DNA of 64,000 nt from Syngnathus acus. Lineage: Eukaryota > Chordata > Actinopteri > Syngnathiformes > Syngnathidae. The DNA is taken from assembly GCF_901709675.1 (NCBI RefSeq), contig NC_051088.1, positions 10,630,193-10,694,192 on the forward strand. The letters are read 5' to 3'. Every line of letters begins with the position of its first letter. The stretch's first letter is position 1. Under the pieces are notes generated by a model. That model saw only the letters and a program-made list of their open reading frames with translations. It ran no database searches and was not told where the DNA came from. Made by a program: the position numbers and the translations under genes. Positions 36,471 through 46,540 of the stretch are shown piece by piece.

Positions 36471-39400
36471 CTCTCAAATGCATTTGAACAAATTTGGTAT
36501 GCCCATTTCAAACGGCACCTGTCGGTTGCCTTTACCGTTAATGCCACTGGAGGGAGCCTAATCATGTCATTGCAATACACCAGAGGGATCTGTGATCTGA
36601 AGTGTCATAATGTGGCAGCCATTTGGCATTCTCACAACACCAGACAGTAAAACTGATGAGCGACCAGAGGCCTGCCATCTTGAGGGGTTTATGCGGGTTC
36701 TTAGCTGTTCTCAGTATTGCATGGGGATGTCAGATGTTGTTCCTGGTACCTGATGGAGCTATACAGCCATCTTGAGGGTTACTGGCCCCAGAGCACCGAT
36801 CACCACTGTTTCCTTTACTCTCCACATATTCCCTCGTTCTTCCTTCAGCTCTTTGTGCTTCCTTTTCTGGATACTGCCATCACTCGTTATTGCTACATAT
36901 TTCACGACTGCCGTCTGATAGTTGTCCACTATGTCAGGCTGGTTATCTGGATATCTAAAATGTGAAGCTGTGTCTTATTTCTGTGTATCAGGTCTTGCGG
37001 GCTAAATCGCCTAGACTATTGCACCACCAAGTGTTAGAAAAAGCTAATGACTAACTACTGCATTTCTAAACAGTACGCAAACGCACACACAATTTCCACA
37101 GATGGTGCATGATGTTAACACCACATTAACAACTCTCAAAAGGGAACAAAGTGCAAAAAATCCAAAACAAAACAAAAAAGGTGCAAAGAAGATATGAGTG
37201 CGCTGGTTTGTATTTTTAATCATGTCAACATAACACATTACAACTCAAAAGTCATACACTGTACTGTACAATAAGTCAATAGTTTTGTTGTTGTGATCAT
37301 CATGTCTTTGGATCAACCAATATACAACTCTGTCACTTTTACATTGCAGCAACTGATGTGAGATATGTTACACAAAAAAGCAAGACTCACTGCTTATTGA
37401 TATTTCTTCCTTTCTCCCAAGCACATCATTGAAATAGTAATCTGTGTAGCTGTCTGACAGACATCCTGTAAGCAAATACAACTGTTTTCACCCTTTTTTG
37501 TTCCAGAGGTGGCTGTCATAGCAAGTGATACAAATAAAATGATCTATGCCAACAAGCGAACAAACAAAAAGGCTGGAATGCACAACTTGAACATTAAACT
37601 AAAAATATAGAAAACTACATTTGGATTTTGTCTATTAGACAGTACCCAGTTTCTTAGTAAAAAGCAAAGAGGAGAGAGAGAAAGCCTGAATTAAATGAAT
37701 TCTTTTTCATACACCTGCCGGTAAAGAGGAAGTGTGAGGATAAGTGCGTCTCTAGCAGGTGCAGCTTGAGGTCATGGGGCCAAACGTGAAGTTAAAGAAC
37801 ACAACAGCATCACAGAAACGCAAGAGCCATGTCAGAGTATTGCTGTAAGTGAAGCATTAATAAAGACCATTCTGAACAGCACTTGGAGCGATTCCATTCA
37901 GTGTAAAAGACTATAAAACTATAAAGTCAAACCGTTTTAATGCTTTTAATTGTGATTGAATCATTCGCTCATCCATATTCTATACCATTATTCCATGAAG
38001 GGCCTTTGAATAGTATTAATACACACTTGTCAACCTTTCATAATGATTAAATTAACCAATATAGAATAGGTCTACCATATTATCACTTTTCACTATTCCA
38101 CCATCAATTTCAACTTTACAGATGCTATGCCTGCAATGAAAATTCTGTAAAAGCCAATCTGTCCGACATGACTGAAAGGAGATTTGTCTGGAATAGGCTT
38201 CACTACCCTTTGTAAGTTAAGTGCTATTTGACAGATGGAGAGTGAATTACTGAAGAGGCAATTTTCAATGCAAATTTTGTAGCACTACAGCACTACCCTA
38301 ACATGGGACATAATAATTCATGAGATTTAAGTGCTTTTTTTTTCTTTCATTTTTTTTTATTATGTTTCTGAGCCATTGGCACAGTAAACAGTATGCTGCT
38401 GTGTTCTTGTAGCACTTGCCCGGGGAATTAGACTATTATTTGTATAATTGGGGATGGGAAGGGCATAGGTAAATGGGCTTTAATTCAATAAAGGTTAATA
38501 GTGAAAAGGCTATCAAAAATACTGTTACTCTTTTTTTTTTGAGAAGAGAAATGCACAAATGCTGATAAAAGTCTACACATCAAGCTAATGGCACATACAT
38601 ATACAGGTTCAATACAAAATTTAAAAAACATATGAACATATAAGCTGAAACTTTTAAAGGAAAAAAAAATACTCTTATTTTCAAAAAGGTTGAAAGTGCT
38701 AGAACTCAGATTAGCTCACAGAAACCCAGGGAGGACAAACTTAATACATGCCAAAAGCTTTTCATTTCTTTATTCTTTTCTATACAGAGGGATTTTTGAG
38801 TTTTTCCTCTTTTTTTAATCTTTAGGAATATTTGCTAAAAAAATAGATCGTGTTAAATTTGATTGCTACAATAGTTGGCTTAAGCCAAGAGGGTTTTTCT
38901 TAGAAACAACCTTTCTTTGAATCATATTATAGCTCAATTTTTAATCTTTATTTTTTTACCCCCTCAAGACATCTTGTGTTAAAAACTCAAAAAAGGTGCC
39001 GTCAGCTTATTTGTTTAGACTCCATAAATCATGTCGTATTTTATTTACAAGAGCCTGTTTTAAAATAAGTACGTTGCAGGGGTTAAAAATGACACTTGAA
39101 ATTAATTCCAGAGTTAAGTAATGACATTGTTTAGGGGATTTACTGGTGACTGTGGGATGAGTATTATATGTTGAATAGCTGCTTACAGCTTGGTGCTTTC
39201 ATCTCCGACAGTAGAAATGTCGGATGGCACGTAGCATTTCATGACAAGCGATTGAGCAAAAATGTAGTTTCTTCTCCCCAGGTTTTGGTAAGAAAAACAA
39301 AAAATGAGGTGATGTGTTGTGTATTTTCTCTCGAGGTCCTTTGTACAAACAGACAATAACACAATATTAACAAACAACAAGACAAATAAATGAAAAAAAG

Positions 39401-42390
39401 AAAGCGACACCCCGTCATTACTTTAGACCCTTTTTCTTTGACTCTACAAAGCAGCCGAGAGAGAGGGAAGATGGGCAGTGGGGGGGCTGAGGTTTGAGGG
39501 GCTGATGTACATTTTGTCAGTTTGGGTTGGTTGTGCATCCTTCTGTCCATTTTGCGACAACAACAAAAAACAAACAAACAAAAAAAGAGAACATCTAGTG
39601 GTCTACAGTTGTCTGCAACCGTAGCTACAAGCAGCAATACGTATTTTACTTTTTATGTGCTATGTTTTTTTTGTTTGTTATTCATCAACAACTCAACATT
39701 CTGAAATGGGCGTGGCCTACTTGTAGCTTGTTGCACGAGCTTGGCTGCAGCATTAAATGAGAGTATTACATATTGTGGATAAAGGTTTTTTTGTGACTTT
39801 ATCAATACACGAAATCACGAAAATCACACCCTAAAACGGACATTTTGCGGGAGCTCCTTTTGCTTGAATAACTGATTGGTAGGAGCTGATCAGCATAACA
39901 AATCTTACATAAGAGCAGGTCAGATTGTGAGTGTGTCATCTCAGATTGGTTTCAGGTCTGGGCTTCTTTTTTCCCCCCCTTCTTTTAGTGAAAGTGTTCT
40001 TCTGTTGATTTGGATGTAATGGTGAAAGATGTCATGGATGAAAGCTGAAATCATTCTATTGTTATGATGCCAGATTTTTCTTCTCCCCGCAAAAACAACA
40101 TCTACGTATGTCCTGCTCCATGATGGGTTATTGTTTGATGAAGGTTAAACTTAGATACCATTGTAAAAAATATACTAAGTCTAAAACATCAGCAGTAGAA
40201 GAATTTGTGAAGCAGCATAATGCAACATCATGCTTTGGGGCTGTTTGATTCCTAGGTGGAAGCATTTATGCAGGTCTGAATAGAAGTTCATTTTGACAGA
40301 GTGGCCAAATATTGTTTGTGTCATGTTGAAAATGCCCAATCCAAAAACACTGTCATTCAAGCAAGTACTAAAACAAAGTAGTTTTCTTCCTCTCTACTAA
40401 GAGATTTTTTTCTTTTCAATCAAATTGTTCATTTCCTTACATTCGTTTGTAGTTTTTTTGTTGTTGATGATATATCATGGTCGTATAGAAGGAGTCATGT
40501 CAAAATGTTGCTTTACAATATGTTTTATGCAGCCCCACAAGTCTAAACATGGTCTTCTGACAAATATTATGTTTGTGAAATATGAATACCGTGTTTAGAC
40601 TCGTGAAACCGCATGGAATGTTATTTTAAAGAAAATGTTTGACTTGATTTCCCCTGAACACACTTTCTGTATCCACTATATGAGGGTTAAGTTTGGGCTC
40701 AGGTTCCTATAGGTTAGCGGTGAGCAGGATTGAAAATATCTTGGCTTCATAGAGCTGTCCGGATGAGACTTACATCATCCGGACAATGACCTATGATCAC
40801 GCGTGGAGGCCGTCCGTCTATGTCAGCATTTCTATTGAGACATTCTAGTTAGCTCAAATCCTAAGTGATGAATAAGCCGCTAACAGCCTGCTATAAATCC
40901 ACAGTTCTGATTCCACTGTGCAAACTCAAGTACACGCGAAGGTAGACTGGATATGACACAAAGCTCAAGGGAAAAAGCTAATACTCCATCCATTGTTTGA
41001 TGAGAAAAATGCAAGATAAACATAAATGTAAACCTGCCGGACATCCAAAAAGAAGAACATCACCACTTTAACTACCTAAAATACACATTTACTGAGATAA
41101 AAGTATTTATGATAATCATTTATGAGATATTTCGTACACTGCAATAACATTCTTTAACACATTTTTCCTCATCTGTCACTGTAACTCTTTTTGTTTTAAG
41201 CATTCACATATGTCAGGGATCCTCATGACATCTTTTCGGAAGAGAAGGTTTAACGTAAGGAGGCAGATTTTATGCAACGCGACCTCACAAGTATTTAGTC
41301 GGAAAGCGTACAAAAAAAAAAGTCCAGCAGGATTTGAACGGGCTCCGAGGGATGTACCCCAGACTAAAACCAAATAGCGTGTCGTCCAGCAACAGACCAG
41401 ACATGCTGCTGTGCTAAAATGGATCATTTGACAATAAAATATTGTATATATATTTGGGAATTTGGAGGCTATGGCATGTCTTTTTGATAACATTCTATGT
41501 TGAACAGAAAAATGCCAAAGCTTTGTCAAGAAAAAAAACATCCGTTTTTCACTTTCCATACAAATTCCTGGTAAATTCTTACAAAAACAGGCTCTTTTTA
41601 TGGGATAGTTAAGAATCCTGCACAAGAATCCCAGTGGATTCCGGGTGTTACAACCTCAAAAATATTATCATGAGGGAGGAAACAAAGCAGATTCCTAAAG
41701 ATGAAGTGCCTTCTACTAAAATAAAAAAGTGCTTCACTTGAGGAAAAGTTTTCAAAAAACCAGCATCATTTTTTAAACCAACACTTTTCACATTTCTTCC
41801 TCTTTTTGCCCCCTTTAAAACACCACATGCGTTTTCTGATTTCCATTCAAACTTGACTGTAACGGACGCCACGCAACAGGGGCCACCCGTCAAATTGATG
41901 AAAAGAGCACTTTTTTTTTTCAGAAGGCTCCCATTTGTGTTATTAAATGGGACAACGTTTGAGGTAAATTGTGGACTTTATAGCTTTTTTTTTTTTTCTC
42001 CTCTCAAGATGAGACGTTCTATCATAAAATCACAAAATATCCACTTCAAACTATAATTTTTTCGGGTCACAACAATAAAGATCGTCACTAAACTTTGATA
42101 TAGTTGTTCTATTGCTTTAAAAAGGAAGCAGTACCATGCCTTTTGGCCTACTGATTCTGCCTGCTACACTACTAAATAGGGGGATGCAAATATAAGGGGA
42201 CATAAATGGCAATGGGAGGGGGGGAAAAAAGGGTAATACGTGTTTAAAACTTGAGGAAAAAGGTGGAAAAATCCCAAATGAAAGCTGCTGCCTTTTTTTC
42301 ACCCCTTTTCCCCACAAAGGGCCTTTTAATTTCCTTCAAGGGATTAATTAAAAACTTTTGTGCACTTTTGTTTAAGGCATCTAGTAAGTG

Positions 42391-42438
<48 letters not shown>

Positions 42439-42472
42439 ACTCACTGTATATTTGAATATATCTTGAACACTC
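36471..42472. other. Intergenic DNA and probable plagl2 3' untranslated region
   Basis: No coding exon is recognised. The part next to the plagl2 stop codon is probably its 3'UTR, which is known to be several kilobases long in PLAG genes of other vertebrates. The end could not be fixed, as many minus-strand AATAAA words occur in the AT-rich stretch 38300-39100. Several T- and A-runs are present. Confidence 0.45.
42398..42435. repeat. A(38) homopolymer beside the plagl2 stop codon
   Basis: On the gene strand this is a run of 38 T beginning 37 bases after the stop codon, so it lies in the proximal 3'UTR of plagl2. Confidence 0.95.
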
Positions 42473-43925
42473 TCACTGAAAGGCCTGGTGGAAGCGAGGC
42501 AGTGTGGTGGTACTAAGGCTGGAGCTGAATACTGGTGGAAGAGGGTGCAGGGGTCCGAGTCCCAGACCCCCGCTGGAGCTCTGATGCTCCTGAGGTTGTG
42601 GTTGCAAAGAGGTAAGAGGCGCCATGACGGCTGCTGCGGCGTGAGGCTCGCCAGCGTGCAGTGATGAGGAGGAGGAAGAGGAGGAGGTGGCAGACGACGT
42701 GTAGCCCATCACCAGTCCTCCAGTGCTCATGGGGGCACTGTAAGGAGGGAGGTTGAGCGGGAGGAAGCCCAGCAAGTGGGAGAAGTCCATGTTAGCAGCA
42801 GACAGAGACTCGGCGATCACCGCAGGGCTCTTGGACAGCAGGGGATCCCCGCAAAGTTCTTCTGCCAGGCCAGCAGGAGGCTCCAGTCCATCCTTGGGGG
42901 GCGATACAGCAGCGTGAGGCTCCGAGGAGGGAAGCGGGCCGGGCAAGCCACTCTGCAGATCCAGGAGGAAGCTCTCCATCTCCACCTTCAAGGGTTTGTC
43001 CAGCAGGTATGAGGTAGATCCCAGCTGGTATTTGGGGCCTTGCTGGGAATGGTGCTGCTGCTGGGGGGCCGAGGACTGGTGGTGGGGCGGGGGTGTCGGA
43101 GGGGAATGATGGTGATGGTGGTGGTGGTGATGGTGGTGGTGGTGATGGGAGTGCGGGTGCAGGGATCCAGTGGAGTCCACGTGGCAGCCCATGCCCACAG
43201 ACAGGGGCGCGGACATCAGGGGCGGGTGAGGGTGGCTCACCCCGGAGTTTGACATGGCCTGCAGGTGGTGGGGGTTGTACACGCCCATGGGGAAGGGGGC
43301 CCCGCTTGAGAAGGGCTTGCCCATCATGGGGTCTTTATTAGGACCCACGCTGCACATCATGGGGCTGAGTTCCTCCTTCACGGAGCAAGGAGGTGACCCC
43401 GAGGTGAGGAGGCCTAGCATATCCGGAGGCTCGGTCTTGATCTTCAACAACTCCTGTGAGTGGCTCTTCTTCACGTGCCGCGTCAGGTGGTCCTTCCTGC
43501 CAAAGCGCTGGGCGCAGTACTGGCACAGGAAGTCCTTGCGACCGGTATGCACCACCATGTGTCGCCGCACGTCCTTCCGCGTGTAGAAGCGGCGATCGCA
43601 GTGGTCGCACGGGTGTTTCTTCTCCTTGGCCCCGCCGGAAGATTTCCCCGAGTGGCTCTTGAGGTGCTCCAGGAGGACGGGCGTGCTCTCGTACCTCTGC
43701 ATGCAAACTTTACAGGTGAGGTCCCCGGCGGTGGCCGAGTGCATGGCCACGTGGCGCTTGTAGCCCAGCTTGGTGTTGTAAGGCTTGCCGCACTCCTCGC
43801 ACTTGAAGGCCTCCTTGTTCGGGTCATGGGTCTGCAGGTGGTTCTTCAGGTGGTCCTTGCGATGGAACATTTTCTCACAGAACGAGCACTGATGGGTCTT
43901 CTGTGGAGAGTGTGTGGCCATATGC
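42473..43925 (-). CDS. plagl2: PLAG-family zinc-finger transcription factor PLAGL2, last coding exon
   Basis: Encodes the last base of Arg104 and residues 105-587. The gene product is a nuclear DNA-binding activator. Zinc fingers 3-7 lie at 117-137, 146-166, 175-195, 210-230 and 238-259, all C2H2. The block KKHPCDHCDRRFYTRKDVRR, then HMVVHTGRKDFLCQYCAQRF, is almost invariant in PLAG proteins. PLAGL2 rather than PLAG1 is indicated by IKTEPPDMLGLL, KYQLGSTSYL, DFSHLLGFLPLNLPP and GGLVMGY. The C-terminus TTTLPRFHQAFQ is the family ending. Lysines in IKTE, VKEE and LKVE fit sumoylation sites known in PLAGL2. A run of 14 histidines (43105-43146) and a serine run make it longer than the 496-residue human protein. 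The acceptor CTCTGCAG lies directly upstream of 43925. The plus-strand frames here are antisense shadows. Confidence 0.95.
43105..43146 (-). repeat. plagl2: Poly-histidine tract (14 codons) within plagl2
   Basis: Fourteen consecutive CAC/CAT codons follow a LHPHSH-like lead and precede SPPTPPPHH. The trinucleotide run is likely to vary in length. I do not recall such a tract in mammalian PLAGL2. Confidence 0.92.
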
Positions 43926-44213
43926 CTGCAGAGGACCACATGGCATTAGCAGGTCAGAAGAGACATTGAACTATTCGAATGACTTCACTTACTTGAGATT
44001 TTCTTGTTTGTTTCTTTTTAATGAAACTATAAAAGGTCCAATGCTGAATTAAAAAAAAAAAAAAAAAATCTTTGATGTCCTTTTTGCTTAAATTAGCGAC
44101 TCGAGTTTGATTTGCGTCAAAACATGCGACTTGCCCCTCACCTCACTTCTACTATTCTGTATGTGCATATATTGTGAACGTGACCTATCAAGTATGTGAG
44201 AAATGCTGAGTAC
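43926..44213 (-). other. plagl2: plagl2 intron between the two coding exons
   Basis: A 288-base GT-AG intron with donor GTACTC at 44208-44213 and acceptor CTCTGCAG. It splits Arg104 (AG|G) between fingers 1-2 and fingers 3-7, a split also seen in other PLAG genes. It contains an A run near 44050. Confidence 0.88.
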
Positions 44214-44524
44214 CTGAAGAGTTTGTATTTGGAGCTGAAGGCCTTGGGGCAGTGTGGCTGTGAGCAGTGAAAGGGTTTCTCTCCCGTGTGACTCAAGGCG
44301 TGGAGCCGGAGCTTCTCCTGAGAGGCAAACAGAGCCCCACACACCAAACACTCGTTCCCTCTTCCCACCTCTTCTTCCTCCTCTTCTCGCTCTTTCCCCC
44401 TCTCTCGATCTGTGCGTAGCAGCGAGCCGGCGCTCCCAAACAACTTGACGGCGCTCCGTCGTCCCTCTTCCTCCGGCGTCAGTGCGGTAATACGGTGTGA
44501 GGCATCGGCGGCAGCAGCTGCCAT
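44214..44524 (-). CDS. plagl2: PLAG-family zinc-finger transcription factor PLAGL2, first coding exon
   Basis: Encodes residues 1-103 and two bases of codon 104. It starts MAAAAADASHRITAL. An acidic/arginine stretch with a run of glutamates (about 41-52) follows, then finger 1 (Cys59 to His79, CLVCGALFASQEKLRLHALS) and finger 2 (Cys87-Cys92, ending in the next exon with HMATH). HCPKAFSSKYKLFRHMATHS matches the family's KAFxSKYKLxRHMATHS. The N-terminus is poorly conserved, as in the family. The ATG at 44522-44524 has the context GCTGCCATGG. The frame stays open further upstream into the intron, but no in-frame ATG occurs within the exon between 44674 and 44524, except by using an unproven upstream exon. 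Confidence 0.9.
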
Positions 44525-44531
44525 GGCAGCC

Positions 44532-44549
44532 CTAGAGTGCCGCTGCCAT
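44532..44549 (-). promoter_or_regulatory. plagl2: Upstream open reading frame, five codons, 7 bases before the plagl2 start
   Basis: ATG GCA GCG GCA CTC TAG (MAAAL) stops seven bases before the main ATG. Its first codons resemble the main start (MAAA), as if one arose from the other by local repeat change. If the ribosome uses it, reinitiation would control plagl2. Confidence 0.5.
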
Positions 44550-44634
44550 GAAAATCCACTTGGGGCTCCCCTGCCTTGCGGGCTCAATGTCGAAGTCGGA
44601 GGGCCGGCAGGCGGTAGGGTGGCAAAGTGGCGGC

Positions 44635-44658
44635 TCAGTAGAAACTTGAACGAAACAT
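44635..44658 (-). promoter_or_regulatory. plagl2: Upstream open reading frame, seven codons, in plagl2 5'UTR
   Basis: MFRSSFY then TGA. It lies wholly inside the inferred 5'UTR of the first coding exon. Confidence 0.4.
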
Positions 44659-44853
44659 CGAGATGCGCGACAATCTGCAGCGGGACAAAAGGACAGATGC
44701 TAGTCTGCATCCGGACAACTGTCGAGTTGCCCTTGAGCAAGGCACTGAGGGATATTTCTGGCTGGCACAATATAAGCTCTCTGTTGATTCTGCCATCAAT
44801 CTGACTGTGACTGAACATACAATATTTGGTTGAATACAGATCACCCTACTTAC

Positions 44854-44980
44854 TATTCCTGGTGTCCGTCTTTAGTCCCTTGATACGTGTTGCACTTTTC
44901 TTCCCCTTACGTCTCCTCCTCACCCAGTTCCAACAGCCATACTTGGCGGTGAGTGCCAAATACTCTTCTGCATCTTGACT
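44854..44980 (-). other. Probable upstream (untranslated) exon of plagl2
   Basis: A 127-base segment bounded by a strong acceptor (CTTTATTTTCCTCCCAG on the gene strand, ending at 44981) and a perfect GTAAGT donor (44848-44853). It joins to 44674 with a 179-base intron. One frame is open throughout (SQDAEEYLALTAKYGCWNWV and onward) but does not join in frame to plagl2: the joined frame stops before the main ATG. The frame that would be continuous with plagl2 contains a TAA. It is therefore best read as a 5'UTR exon. A short peptide frame from its own ATG (MQKSIWHSPPS onward, 17 codons) is another upstream frame. Confidence 0.5.
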
Positions 44981-46439
44981 CTGGGAGGAAAATAAAGACA
45001 GGGAGTCGTATTTAACTCAACATTCGTGTTTTTGTTCTTCAATGAAAGAATTGGTGATTGTGATAGAATAATGTTTTGATAAAATCATCAAAACTTCTTA
45101 AAAAATCATTCGCAAAATTGTCACACTTTTGTGGAGAATTTGTGTTGCTTATGACAAAACAAAATATTTCATCAATTATTATTATAATTATTAGTATTAT
45201 TATACTCATGAGATTTACTGGAAACTTTCCAGAATCATACTGGAAATGTTCTAGTCAGGATTCATCTCACATACCTCCAGCAGATAGTTGTGATTTGACT
45301 TAGTCTGTAGATAAACTCGTGCTGTAACCATCAGGTTCCAAATCTTTAAGTACTTTACAGATTGAGCTACTTCTACTCACTAGAGGGCGCTGGATGACAA
45401 GTAGGACAAGATAACGCGTGTAGCCGCATGTACTTAACATGAAAGTGTCTGAGGATACAACACCACATGGTCTTTAGGTTGACAATAACAAACTGAAATT
45501 AAACACAATCACAAAGAATCACACTTTGGGGTCAAAGCAAAACACAACTCGCCCAAGGTTTTGCGCTCCATCCTTAAACCCATCACGCATTCCTTTATGC
45601 AACTCAGCTGACCTTTGTGCCCTCTGCTACCAAAAAACACACGGCAGTTAAGTCCAAGGTTGAGCGGACACAACAAGGGCCGGATCACGTGACCCGCGAG
45701 TGCGTACTTAGAGCCGTGTAAACACACACGCACTAACACACGTACACACTTGCACACTGTCTGTGTAAGAGGCCACCGAGTTGAGAATGACAGCTAATCT
45801 GGTGGAATTTGCTGCAAGTGTTTTGACAGATGCTTCGGATATTTACGTGTACACAAACATGTCTTCATATCTCTGTGAGCATCACATTTTGTTGTTCACA
45901 ACACTCACACTCACATGTATACTCCAAAATGAATAATATAGCATTTTAGTCATTAAGTGTGTCATCATGCAAAGGTGCACACACCAGAGGCAGCAACACA
46001 ACTGAAGCACATAAATGTGGGAAGACTAAATTGTTTACATTCGATTTAATTGTAACTACTGTGTGGTTTATACAGTACACAATATAACAAACCTCTTATC
46101 TCTGGGAACCACTGTGCACACAACACACACACGTTAACTACTGCGCGATATCCCAAAAAGTACCATCAATGTAATTGCATGAGTTTCAAAAATGATGTCA
46201 CATTACTGTAGCTTACATGTGCGCTCTCCTGTGTATGTGTGTTTACAGTGGTGGATAAGAGGAGCTGACAGCTGTAGCATTATGCAGTGGTCATCACCCA
46301 GCAGGGAGGGTGCAGGGGGGTGACACCCATCCCATTGACCACCCTCAGGGAGCCCGGCTCCATTGTTACAGCCTACCCACGTCGCACATTCCTGGCCTGA
46401 ACCATGCCGTGTTGTACTGCTGCACAACAGCGACATGCA

Positions 46440-46540
46440 ACACACATAGCCGAGCTTATGCAGCAGCAGCAGCATCATGCTCACGCTCACGCGCGCACGC
46501 CCACGCACGCACGCACGCACACATGCACACACACACATCC
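46440..46540. repeat. CA/CG-rich simple repeat
   Basis: Imperfect CAGCAGCAGCAG followed by CACGCACGCACGCAC and CACACACA. It gives alanine/histidine-rich spurious frames. Confidence 0.75.

Larger units (their letters stand above)
44525..44674 (-). other. plagl2: plagl2 5' untranslated part of the first coding exon
   Basis: A good acceptor (pyrimidine-rich CTTTTGTCCCGCTGCAG, gene strand) ends at 44675, so the exon probably spans 44214-44674. It carries two short upstream open frames. Confidence 0.65.

Noticed and set aside
41310-41410. tRNA-like sequence: GGATTTGAACG (inverse B box) with an A run that would be a Pol III terminator on the minus strand
   Set aside because: The T stem has two mismatches, no A box is found at the right distance, and the ends do not pair to form an acceptor stem.
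43460-43969. 169-codon plus-strand frame and other frames across plagl2
   Set aside because: These are mirror frames of the zinc-finger coding sequence on the minus strand.
44525-44818. In-frame N-terminal extension of plagl2
   Set aside because: It would run through a good splice acceptor at 44675, and the upstream exon carries a stop in the matching frame.
44854-44980. Coding exon of a named gene
   Set aside because: The open frame matches no protein I recognise and cannot be linked to plagl2 in phase; kept only as a probable 5'UTR exon.
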